Program-made: the position numbers and the translations under genes
Shown here: positions 41,998-49,268 of the stretch, piece by piece
Layout of the letters: each line of letters starts with the position of its first letter
How positions within the stretch are numbered: position 1 is the first letter of the stretch
NCBI RefSeq assembly: GCF_009760925.1
Contig: NZ_VRLV01000004.1
Location: 374,308 to 438,307, forward strand
Reading direction: 5' to 3'
Origin: Nonomuraea typhae
Lineage (GTDB): Bacteria; Actinomycetota; Actinomycetes; Streptosporangiales; Streptosporangiaceae
DNA: 64,000 nucleotides
The notes under the pieces: generated by a model
What the model saw: the letters and a program-made list of their open reading frames with translations, nothing else
Told to the model about the DNA's origin: nothing
The model's database searches: none

Positions 41998-42016
41998 CCC
42001 GCCTAGCGTGGCAGGC

Positions 42017-42883
42017 ATGACGATTCTGGTGACGGGCGCCACGGGTTTCGTGGGCCGCAATGTGGTCCGGCAACTGGCCGGGGCGGGCGTGGACGTGCGG
42101 GCGACGACCCGCAGGCCGGAGGGGCGGCACGGATTCCCCGAGCAGGTGGAGGTGGCCGGCGCCGACCTGGACCGGCCGGAGACGCTGGTCCCGGCGCTCG
42201 AGGGCGTCGAGGCGTTGTACCTGTTCCCGGTCGAGGCCACCGCGCGGGCCGTGGTCGAGCTGGCGCGGGAGGCGGGCGTGCGGCGCATCGTGGATCTGTC
42301 GGCGGCCTCGGTCAGCGTCGGGCTGCACGTCAATCCGGTCGAGGCGGTGGTGGAGGAGTCGGGCCTGGAGTGGACCCATGTACGGCCGGCCGGCTTCATG
42401 GCCAACATGCTGCAGCTCTGGGCCCCGATGGTCAGGGCGGAGCGGGTCGTGCGGTATCCGTTCGCCGACGAGCCGGCCAATCTGGTGCACGAGGCGGACA
42501 TCGCGGCGGTGGCGGTCAAGGCGCTGCTGGAGGACGGGCACCACGGCCGGGCCTACACGATCACCGGCCCGGCGTCCTGGACGGTCAGGGAGCAGGTCGA
42601 GGCCATCGCGAGCGCCCTGGGTGAGCCGGTGCGCTACGAGGAGGTCTCGCGGGAGGAGGCCAGGATCCTGCTGAAGGCGCAGGGCGGCTTCGCGGCGGAG
42701 GTGGCCGACCTGATGCTGGGCTTCTCGGACTACGACGGCTCCGCGGCCGGCGGCGAGGACGGCTACTCGGATCAGGACTGGTCGGCGCTGGAGCGGCCGT
42801 GGCCCGACCTGGAGCAGGTGCTGGGCCGCCCCGGCCGGACGTACACCGAATGGGCCCGTGACCACGCAGAGGATTTCCGATGA
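42017..42883 (+). CDS. NmrA/SDR-like NAD(P)-binding protein
   Basis: 288 aa atypical short-chain dehydrogenase: ILVTGATGFVGRNVVRQL nucleotide-binding motif at residues 3-20, VRATTRRPEG, IVDLSAASVSVG, and WTHVRPAGFMANML. No YxxxK pair is evident, as usual in NmrA-like proteins such as quinone-reductase or redox-sensor types. Chosen start is the ATG at 42017, preceded by a weak GGCAGG. Probably controlled by the divergent WYL regulator. Confidence 0.85.
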   Translation: MTILVTGATGFVGRNVVRQLAGAGVDVRATTRRPEGRHGFPEQVEVAGADLDRPETLVPALEGVEALYLFPVEATARAVVELAREAGVRRIVDLSAASVSVGLHVNPVEAVVEESGLEWTHVRPAGFMANMLQLWAPMVRAERVVRYPFADEPANLVHEADIAAVAVKALLEDGHHGRAYTITGPASWTVREQVEAIASALGEPVRYEEVSREEARILLKAQGGFAAEVADLMLGFSDYDGSAAGGEDGYSDQDWSALERPWPDLEQVLGRPGRTYTEWARDHAEDFR

Positions 42884-43106
42884 TTTTTCGTGATTGATTC
42901 CCGACGCCGCGGGCAGGGAAAGCCCTGCGCCCAGCGCTGCGCAGCTGCCGGGCGCGCCAAACTAGATCGCGCAATTATCTTTACTTTCCTGATCAAAACC
43001 AGGCTAAACCTTAAACCGATCTCAATTTGGTAAGGACCATGGTCTTACCTTCGGTGACAAAAATGGGTCTGCCATTTTATGGAACCAATACTGCAGACTG
43101 TGTCCC
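42884..43106 (+). promoter_or_regulatory. AT-richer leader upstream of the sigma-factor gene
   Basis: A 223-bp gap whose right half is much less GC-rich than the genome. It contains the inverted repeat GGTAAG-N9-CTTACC (43029-43049). No promoter can be assigned with confidence, but several transcription starts for a principal-type sigma factor would be expected here. Confidence 0.4.
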
Positions 43107-44255
43107 GTGGGTGCATCGGTGCTGCCAAGCGGGCCGCCATCGGTAGACCAGGTGGCGGACCTCGTCGCGAAGGGAAGGGAGCGCGGAAGCGTAACCGTCG
43201 ATGACGTTGCCGCCGCGCTCGACCGATCCGAGCTTCCGTCCGACGCGCTGGAACGCGTCGTGCGCATGCTCGCCGAGAACGGCGTGGAGGTCCTCGAGCC
43301 ACAGGGGGACGACGAGACCACCCGCGCTGACGAGGAAGACGTCGGCAAACGCGCGCCGACCAGCGATCTTGTCCGCATCTACCTGCGCGAGATCGGCCGT
43401 GTGCCGCTGCTGACAGCTGAGGAGGAGGTAGAGCTCGCCAAGTCGATCGAAGCCGGCTTGTTCGCCGAGGACAAGCTGGGCAACGGGGTCTCCCGCCTGG
43501 CCTTTCCCGAGCTCCGGGAACTCGTCTGGCAGGGCACCCGGGCCAAACAGCGCCTCATCGAGGCCAACCTGCGGCTCGTGGTGTCGATCGCCAAACGCTA
43601 TGTGGGTCGCGGAATGTTGTTCCTCGACCTGATCCAGGAGGGCAATCTCGGCCTCATCCGCGCCGTCGAGAAGTTCGACTACACGAAGGGTTACAAGTTC
43701 TCCACGTACGCGACCTGGTGGATCAGGCAGGCGATCACCCGGGCCATTGCCGACCAGGCGCGCACGATTCGCATTCCCGTGCACATGGTGGAGACGATCA
43801 ACAAACTCGTCCGGGTGCAGCGCCAGCTTCACCAGGACCTCGGGCGCGAGCCCGTGCCAGAAGAGATCGCCAAGGAAATGGATCTCCCGGTCGACCGCGT
43901 GGTGGAGATCCAGCGCATCGCCCAGGAGCCGGTCTCGCTGCAGTCGCCCATCGGGGAGGAGGACTCCGACCTCGGCGACTTCATCGAGGACGCCGACGCG
44001 GTGGTCCCCATGGAGGCCGCCGCGTTCATCATGCTCCAGGACCAGCTCGACGACATTCTGGCGACGTTGTCGGATCGCGAGCAGCGCATCATCCAGTTGC
44101 GCTTCGGCCTCGCCGACGGGCACCCTCGCACGCTGGAGGAAGTCGGCCGCGAGTTCGGCGTCACTCGCGAGCGCATCCGCCAGATCGAGTCCAAGACCCT
44201 GGCCAAGCTGCGCCACCCCACGAGGGCGCAGATGCTGCGGGACTACCTGGACTGA
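43107..44255 (+). CDS. RNA polymerase sigma-70 family factor, RpoD/HrdB-like
   Basis: 382 aa. Region 1.2 is LVRIYLREIGRVPLLTAEEEVELAK. Regions 2.1-2.4 include RLIEANLRLVVSIAKRYVGRGMLFLDLIQEGN and FSTYATWWIRQAITRAIAD; region 3 and region 4.2 (TLEEVGREFGVTRERIRQIESKTL) are complete. The acidic N-terminal extension is shorter than in the long HrdB proteins, so it may be the principal sigma factor with a reduced region 1.1 or a group 2 paralogue. GTG start. Followed by a strong two-way terminator shared with the kinase operon. Confidence 0.92.
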   Translation: MGASVLPSGPPSVDQVADLVAKGRERGSVTVDDVAAALDRSELPSDALERVVRMLAENGVEVLEPQGDDETTRADEEDVGKRAPTSDLVRIYLREIGRVPLLTAEEEVELAKSIEAGLFAEDKLGNGVSRLAFPELRELVWQGTRAKQRLIEANLRLVVSIAKRYVGRGMLFLDLIQEGNLGLIRAVEKFDYTKGYKFSTYATWWIRQAITRAIADQARTIRIPVHMVETINKLVRVQRQLHQDLGREPVPEEIAKEMDLPVDRVVEIQRIAQEPVSLQSPIGEEDSDLGDFIEDADAVVPMEAAAFIMLQDQLDDILATLSDREQRIIQLRFGLADGHPRTLEEVGREFGVTRERIRQIESKTLAKLRHPTRAQMLRDYLD

Positions 44256-44259
44256 GCGC

Positions 44260-44299
44260 CGACGCGTGCGGGCCCGGCCGCCGCCGGGCCCGCGCGTCG
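44260..44299. terminator. Bidirectional terminator between the sigma gene and the PknG operon
   Basis: A 17-bp stem interrupted by a 2-nt bulge (44260-44278 with 44283-44299, loop CGCC). It begins 5 bp after the sigma stop and ends right at the stop of the convergent lipoprotein gene. Confidence 0.85.
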
Positions 44300-45100
44300 C
44301 TATGCGCAGCCCTCGAACTGGGGCACGGCGACCGTCGAGAGGTCCAGCTCGGTCTTGCCGAACCACCTCGTCAGCAGCGCCTTGGCCGTGCCGTCCTGAT
44401 ACATGTCGATGATCGCGCGGTTGACCGCCTCGCAGCCCTCCACGTCGCCCACGCGCAGGCCGACGCCGGTGCGCTGCTCGTTGAAGCGGGCGTTGAGCAG
44501 GCGCAGGCCGGACCCGTCCTGCGCGGCCAGGCCCGCGAGGATGATGTCGTTGGTGGTGATGGCATCCACCTGGCCGTCCTTCAGGCTCTTCAGGCAGGCG
44601 CCGTAGTCGGGCACCGGCACGAGCCGCGCGGGCACCTTCCGCTCCTCGACCACCCGCTGGCCGGCGTTGGAACCCTGGACCTCGCAGATCCTCCTGTCCT
44701 TCAGGTCCCGGACGTTCTTGATCTGCGTTTCGCCGGGCCGTACGAGGATGTCCTGGTACGACAGGTGGTAGGGACCGGCGAACAACACGCGGGCCTTGCG
44801 TTCCTGGGTGATGGAGAACGTGGCCAGCACCAGGTCGGCGCGGTCGTCGGCCAGGACCTTCTCCCGGTCGGCGGCCAGGATCGGCACGAACTCCGGCCGC
44901 GCCCCGAGCTTCTTGGCGATGTAGCGGGCCACGTCCACGTCGAAGCCCGCGAACCCGCCCGCCTGCGTGCGCACGCCGATGCCCGGCAGGTCGGTGCGGA
45001 TGCCGACGCGGATCGTGTCCTTGCCCATGACGGTCCCGGCCGAGGTGCCGCAGGAGGCGGCCAGCAGGGCGACGGCGGCCAGCGCCGCGAGGCGTCTCAT
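44300..45100 (-). CDS. Glutamate/aspartate-binding lipoprotein (GlnH-like), last gene of the PknG operon
   Basis: 266 aa. Lipoprotein signal with lipobox AASC (Cys17), then an amino-acid-type SBP_bac_3 domain: DTIRVGIRTDLPGIGVRTQAGGFAGFDVDVARYIAKKLG, VLATFSITQERKARVLFAGPYHLSYQDILVR and GQVDAITTNDIILAGLA. No ABC permease or ATPase is adjacent, so it is a receptor, not a transporter part, as in mycobacterial GlnH. The start overlaps the stop of the membrane-protein gene (ATGA). Expected role: bind an amino acid outside the membrane and signal through the GlnX-like partner. Confidence 0.82.
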   Translation of the reverse strand: MRRLAALAAVALLAASCGTSAGTVMGKDTIRVGIRTDLPGIGVRTQAGGFAGFDVDVARYIAKKLGARPEFVPILAADREKVLADDRADLVLATFSITQERKARVLFAGPYHLSYQDILVRPGETQIKNVRDLKDRRICEVQGSNAGQRVVEERKVPARLVPVPDYGACLKSLKDGQVDAITTNDIILAGLAAQDGSGLRLLNARFNEQRTGVGLRVGDVEGCEAVNRAIIDMYQDGTAKALLTRWFGKTELDLSTVAVPQFEGCA

Positions 45101-46506
45101 CGGTACTCCCGCAGCCGCGGCCACACGCCGGCGCCGACCAGGAGGGCGGCGGCCACCAGGGCCCACGGCCCCCATCGCCACAACCCGTCCAGGGCGCCGT
45201 CACCGCCGGCCACGGCCCTGGTGAAGGTCGCCTGGGACTGTTCGCCGCGGGCGAGCAGCATCTTGTCGAAGGCGGCGAAGCTCGTACCCAGCTCGTCGAG
45301 CTTGGCCGAGACTGCCTGACTGGCCTGGCCCGAGGCGGCCAGCGTGCGCATCCGGCCGTCGGCCTCCTGGAAGCGCCGGTAGGCGTCGAGCACCGGGCCC
45401 ATCCCGGTGCGCTCCTTGCCCAGCAGGCCGAGCTGGATCGGCTCGTTCTTGGCCAGCGTCTCGTGGTACTGCTCCACGTTGCCGCCGTCGGCGTAGATCA
45501 GCGACTGCGACTTGTCGAGGAAGGCGTGCTCGTAGGTGTCGGCCCTGGCCGGGTCGAGGAGGTAGCGGGCCTGGTCGGCGTGGAGGCTGTTGGCGACGGC
45601 CCGGCCCCTGGCCACGGCCAGCATCGAGTCGAAGCCGTCGCGCTTGGCCGCCGTGATCGCGTTGAGCTCGGCGCTCAGGGTGCTCACTCCGGCCAGGCCG
45701 CCCACGACGGTCAGCACGGTGGCGGCCAGCAGCGCGGGCGCCACCCGCCTGCGGAAGGCGGCGGCGAGGAAGCGCTGCAGAAGCAGGAGCAGGACGCCGG
45801 TCAGCACCAGCACGACCAGCAGCCCGGCGATGAACAGGCCGATCGCCCCGCTCTCCGCGTCGTGGGTGCGGCGCACGATCGTGTTGCTCTCCAGCGTCAG
45901 GTTGTACGCCTTGGGCAGCAGCTCCAGTCGCATCAGGTCGGTCGCCTGCCGGTAGACGCGCAGCACCGCCTCGGGGGGCGTGCCCGCGGCGTGGCCGGAC
46001 TGGGAGTTCAGCAGCAGCGCCTGCCCGGCCAGCCGCTCGTAGCGGCCCAGGCCGTCGAGGACCGACTGGATCGTGAGCCGCTCGGCCCGGTCGCCCGCGG
46101 CCAGCTCGAAGGCGTCCAGCAGCGCCTGGTTGGCCTCGGCGCGGCGGCGCTCGTACTGGGCCAGCGCCTCGTCGCGGCGCCCGCCGTACTCGCTGCCCAT
46201 GAGCAGGACGTCGGCGACCCGCGCGTCCATGTCGCTCAGCCCGAAGTAGAGGCCGGCGGTGGCGACGACCTGCGGGCCGTCGTCGTGGCCGATCACCCGC
46301 AGCGCGTCCCGCGCGCTGGCGCTGCCGAGTGCCAGCAGGCCGAACAGCAGGCCGAGCGAGACGACCGTCGCGAGCGTGAGCGTGCGGACGCGGCCGGGCA
46401 CGCTGCGCCGCCGCTCGGGCGGGACGGCGGGTACGGGAGCGGGGACCCCGCCGCCCGCCTGCGCGGGAACGGGCGGGGCGGTCTGTGCCGGCTGGGTGAT
46501 GGTCAT
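45097..46506 (-). CDS. GlnX-like four-helix membrane sensor protein
   Basis: 469 aa. Four hydrophobic segments (about residues 42-62, 222-245, 256-276 and 443-462) enclose two long, mainly helical extracytoplasmic domains rich in Ala, Glu and Arg, like a duplicated four-helix sensor unit. Mycobacterial GlnX (Rv0412c) has comparable size, topology and operon position between glnH and pknG. The Pro-rich N-terminal 35 residues are cytosolic. It overlaps both neighbours by 4 bp. Orthology is inferred from architecture and context, since this protein class is poorly conserved in sequence. Confidence 0.7.
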   Translation of the reverse strand: MTITQPAQTAPPVPAQAGGGVPAPVPAVPPERRRSVPGRVRTLTLATVVSLGLLFGLLALGSASARDALRVIGHDDGPQVVATAGLYFGLSDMDARVADVLLMGSEYGGRRDEALAQYERRRAEANQALLDAFELAAGDRAERLTIQSVLDGLGRYERLAGQALLLNSQSGHAAGTPPEAVLRVYRQATDLMRLELLPKAYNLTLESNTIVRRTHDAESGAIGLFIAGLLVVLVLTGVLLLLLQRFLAAAFRRRVAPALLAATVLTVVGGLAGVSTLSAELNAITAAKRDGFDSMLAVARGRAVANSLHADQARYLLDPARADTYEHAFLDKSQSLIYADGGNVEQYHETLAKNEPIQLGLLGKERTGMGPVLDAYRRFQEADGRMRTLAASGQASQAVSAKLDELGTSFAAFDKMLLARGEQSQATFTRAVAGGDGALDGLWRWGPWALVAAALLVGAGVWPRLREYR

Positions 46507-47177
46507 GGCGAGTTCTCGCGGATCGTGATGACCGTCCACGCGCCGACGTGGATGCGGTCGCCCGCCTTGATCGGCACCGGCACGTTGACCGCGAGGCCCT
46601 TGCCGTTGACGTGCGTGCCGTTGGCCGAGCCCGGATCGACCAGGTCCCAGCCGCCGTCGTCGCGGAGCATGAGGACGGCGTGCAGGTGGGAGACGCCGGG
46701 ATCCTGCGGCGGCCCGCTGAGGTCGATCTCCGGCCGGGTGCCGCGCGAGGCGCTGTGCCGGCCGATCCGCACGTGCTGGCCGAGCATCGCGAACGAGCGC
46801 TCCGGGCAGTACGGCGGGAAGGCCATCGTGGCCGCGTCGGGCCCGCCCTCGGCGACGACCTTGTCGAAGTAGGCCCGATCGGAACCGGCGATCGCCTCCC
46901 AGCGCGTCGCCCGCCCGAGCGGCGTGGGCGCGGTGGCGGGGCCGGGAACCTCGGTGACCTCGGGGACCTCGGGGATCACGGCCGCGGGCGCGTTGAAGTC
47001 GTAGCCGCAGACCTCGCAGTACTGCGCGGCCCGCGGCGTCTGGCAGACCGGGCACGGCTCACCCGAAGGGGCGGCGGCCGGCGGCGGGGCGCTGACCTGG
47101 CCGCCGCTCATCGGGCTGCCGCAGACGTCGCAGTAGTCCTGCTCCACCGACGGGTGCCCGTTCGGGCAGGTGGCCAT
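46503..47177 (-). CDS. FHA-domain protein with N-terminal zinc ribbons
   Basis: 224 aa. Two zinc-ribbon-like modules (MATCPNGH...DYCDVCG and CPVCQTPRAAQYCEVCG, residues 1-60), a Pro-rich linker, then an FHA domain (about 125-220) with IGRHSASR, VSHLHAVL and ANGTHVNG, the residues that bind phosphothreonine. In mycobacteria PknG acts through the FHA protein GarA. This protein lacks an obvious ETTS phospho-site and GarA's short acidic N-terminus, so it is a candidate reader or substrate but not a clear GarA orthologue. Adjacent stop and start share one base with the VWA gene. Confidence 0.85.
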   Translation of the reverse strand: MATCPNGHPSVEQDYCDVCGSPMSGGQVSAPPPAAAPSGEPCPVCQTPRAAQYCEVCGYDFNAPAAVIPEVPEVTEVPGPATAPTPLGRATRWEAIAGSDRAYFDKVVAEGGPDAATMAFPPYCPERSFAMLGQHVRIGRHSASRGTRPEIDLSGPPQDPGVSHLHAVLMLRDDGGWDLVDPGSANGTHVNGKGLAVNVPVPIKAGDRIHVGAWTVITIRENSP

Positions 47178-48451
47178 CAGCCCTCATCCTTCCGCAGCTT
47201 GCTGGTGCGCACCGAACCGGTGTCGAGCTCGATCTCGGAGCTCTTGTCCACGTTGCGGCGCAGCCGGGCGGTGCCGGAGCTGTCGATCTCGACCACCCGG
47301 TCCAGCAGCTTGACGGTGTCGTCGTGACCGGACTTCACCGCGATGTCCCTGGCCTTGGCCAGCTTGGCGGTGGCGGTGTCCTCGTCCCCGGCGGCGCGGG
47401 CGCCCAGGCCCTCCTGGATCAGCCCGGCCATCTCGGCCTGCCCGCTGTAGTGGGCGACCTTCGAGTTGAGCCGGGTGGACAGGGCCACGTCGTCGGTCCA
47501 CTGGGCCAGCACATTGCCGCTGGCGAAGACCTCCTGCGTCTCCGGCAGCACCAGCTTCACCCACCCGGCCCGGATCTCCTGGCCCGACTGGCCGGACTGG
47601 TTGAGCTCGACGCAGACGTGGTAGATGCGCTCCTCGGCGCCCCAGGAGCCGGTCGGGTAGTCGCCGGTCAGCGGGTTCACCTCGGTGCGCTTGGCAGTCA
47701 GGTCGATGATCGTGGGGCTGACCTGCTTGACGAACTTGACCCGGGAGTTCTGCGGCGCCCACAGACGCAGCGAGAGCTCGGCCACGGTCTTGCTCATCGA
47801 CTCCCTGGTCAGGGTCTGGAAGAAGGCGGCCAGGTCGCCCTGGTTCTTGACGTAGGCGGAGGTGCCGAGCAGCGCCTCGGCCACCTTGCGCAGCTCGGCG
47901 GGGACCCAGTCCTCGCCGATGCCGAGGCTGTCGCACACGAACGCGCCCTCGCACGCCTTCAGCGCCCGGCCGAAGACCTCGGGGCTCTGGTTGTTCTGGC
48001 CGTCGGTCATGAGGATGGCGTGCTTGATGGCGTTCGCGTGGGCGCGGAACAGCTTCTCGGCCAGTTGCAGCCACACGCCGATCTCGGTGCCGCCGCCGGC
48101 GCCCAGCCGCCGGATCGCGCCCAGCGCCTCCTGGCGGGTGTGCCCGGTGGCCTGCACCATGCCGCCGCTGCGCGGGTAGATCACCGCGGCCTCGTGGTTG
48201 CCGGCGATCACCGCGAAGTACGCGCCGTCGCGCAACGTCTGCACCGCCGCGGCCGCGGCATCCCGCGCATCCCGGATCTTGCTGCCGCTCATCGAACCGG
48301 AGACGTCGATGATGATGATCTCCGCGGCCTCCGCCGGGCCCGCATCCTTGGTGAGCGTCCCTGAGGACTCCACGGTCAGGACGGCATGCACCTCGCGGCC
48401 GTCCACCGCCAGGTACTTGTTCTGATCGATATTCAGGGTGAAGTCAGCCAT
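47177..48451 (-). CDS. VWA-domain protein of the PknG operon
   Basis: 424 aa, soluble, no signal. A short beta-rich N-terminus is followed by a VWA domain with intact MIDAS (IIIIDVSGSMSGSK near residue 50, GGGTEIG near 120, LMTDGQNN). A C-terminal beta-rich region and a helical segment with GDEDTATAKLAKARDIA follow. Similar proteins often scaffold complexes through divalent-metal-dependent binding. It lies between the phosphatase and FHA genes; a link in the kinase pathway is inferred from the overlaps only. Confidence 0.85.
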   Translation of the reverse strand: MADFTLNIDQNKYLAVDGREVHAVLTVESSGTLTKDAGPAEAAEIIIIDVSGSMSGSKIRDARDAAAAAVQTLRDGAYFAVIAGNHEAAVIYPRSGGMVQATGHTRQEALGAIRRLGAGGGTEIGVWLQLAEKLFRAHANAIKHAILMTDGQNNQSPEVFGRALKACEGAFVCDSLGIGEDWVPAELRKVAEALLGTSAYVKNQGDLAAFFQTLTRESMSKTVAELSLRLWAPQNSRVKFVKQVSPTIIDLTAKRTEVNPLTGDYPTGSWGAEERIYHVCVELNQSGQSGQEIRAGWVKLVLPETQEVFASGNVLAQWTDDVALSTRLNSKVAHYSGQAEMAGLIQEGLGARAAGDEDTATAKLAKARDIAVKSGHDDTVKLLDRVVEIDSSGTARLRRNVDKSSEIELDTGSVRTSKLRKDEG

Positions 48452-49268
48452 CAGTGCCTCCTAGGGGGTTCACAGGGATCAGAACGATGGTCACGTTGTC
48501 CCGCCCGCCCGCGTCGAGCGCATGCTTGAGCAGGGTGCGGGTGAGGGCCGCCGGCTCGCCGGAGTCGGGCACGCCCGCGTCGAGGTAGCCCGACAGCCCG
48601 TCGGTGCAGACGCACAGCAGGCCGGGCTCGCTGGGCGCGAACGTGCGCACGTGCGGCTCCACCGGGCCGGCGTCGGCGCCGAGCCAGGCGGTGATCTCGC
48701 CGGTCGGCAGGGCGTCGTCGGTGGTCAGCTGGGTCCAGCCGGGCAGCCAGTAGGCGCGGCTGTCACCGGCCCAGGCCAGCGTGATCCGGCCGCCGCCGAC
48801 CACTGCCGAGACGTAGGTGCAGGCCGGTGCGTTGTCCGGGCGGTCGGCCAGGTCGGCGACGGCCGTCGCGGCCAGCTTGAACGCGTCCTCCGCGGCGGCG
48901 CCACCGGCCAGCGCGCTCGCGGCCGCCCGGACCGCCGCCGCCGACGCCTCGTCGGCCCGGGGCGAGGAGGCGACGCCGTCGCACACCACCGCGACCGTCG
49001 CGTCGCCCGCCTCCAGCAGCGCCATCGCGTCCTCGTTGCGGGTACGGCGCAGCCCCTTGTCGCTCACCCCCGCCGCGCCTCCGGGCAGGGTCAGCTCCTC
49101 GTGGTCACGCTCGGCCGGTTGGCGCAGGCCGCACACCTCGCAGTAGCCGTCGGCGTCCACGGTGGGCGTGCCGCACGCCGTACACAAGGGGACGGCCAGC
49201 GGCTGGCCGCACGCCTCGCAGAAGGACTCGGACGGCAGGACCGAGGCCGAGCACATCGGGCAGGTCAT
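48444..49268 (-). CDS. PP2C-family Ser/Thr phosphatase with zinc-ribbon N-terminus
   Basis: 274 aa. Two Cys-pair modules (CPMCSASVLPSESFCEACG and CTACGTPTVDADGYCEVCG, residues 3-47) precede a PP2C domain with metal ligands in SDKGLRRTRNEDAM, VVCDGVASSP, LAWAGDSRAYWL, CTDGLSGYLD and GGRDNVTIVL. The core Asp residues are present, so it should be active. Probably antagonises the adjacent PknG-like kinase. Overlaps the kinase stop by 4 bp and the VWA start by 8 bp. Confidence 0.88.
   Translation of the reverse strand: MTCPMCSASVLPSESFCEACGQPLAVPLCTACGTPTVDADGYCEVCGLRQPAERDHEELTLPGGAAGVSDKGLRRTRNEDAMALLEAGDATVAVVCDGVASSPRADEASAAAVRAAASALAGGAAAEDAFKLAATAVADLADRPDNAPACTYVSAVVGGGRITLAWAGDSRAYWLPGWTQLTTDDALPTGEITAWLGADAGPVEPHVRTFAPSEPGLLCVCTDGLSGYLDAGVPDSGEPAALTRTLLKHALDAGGRDNVTIVLIPVNPLGGTDG

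Noticed and set aside
44300..45100. Amino-acid ABC importer operon
   Set aside because: No permease or ATPase gene is linked to the binding protein; the neighbours are GlnX-like and PknG-like, so a receptor role is more likely.
46503..47177. GarA orthologue
   Set aside because: An FHA domain is present, but the N-terminus has zinc ribbons and no visible ETTS phosphorylation motif.
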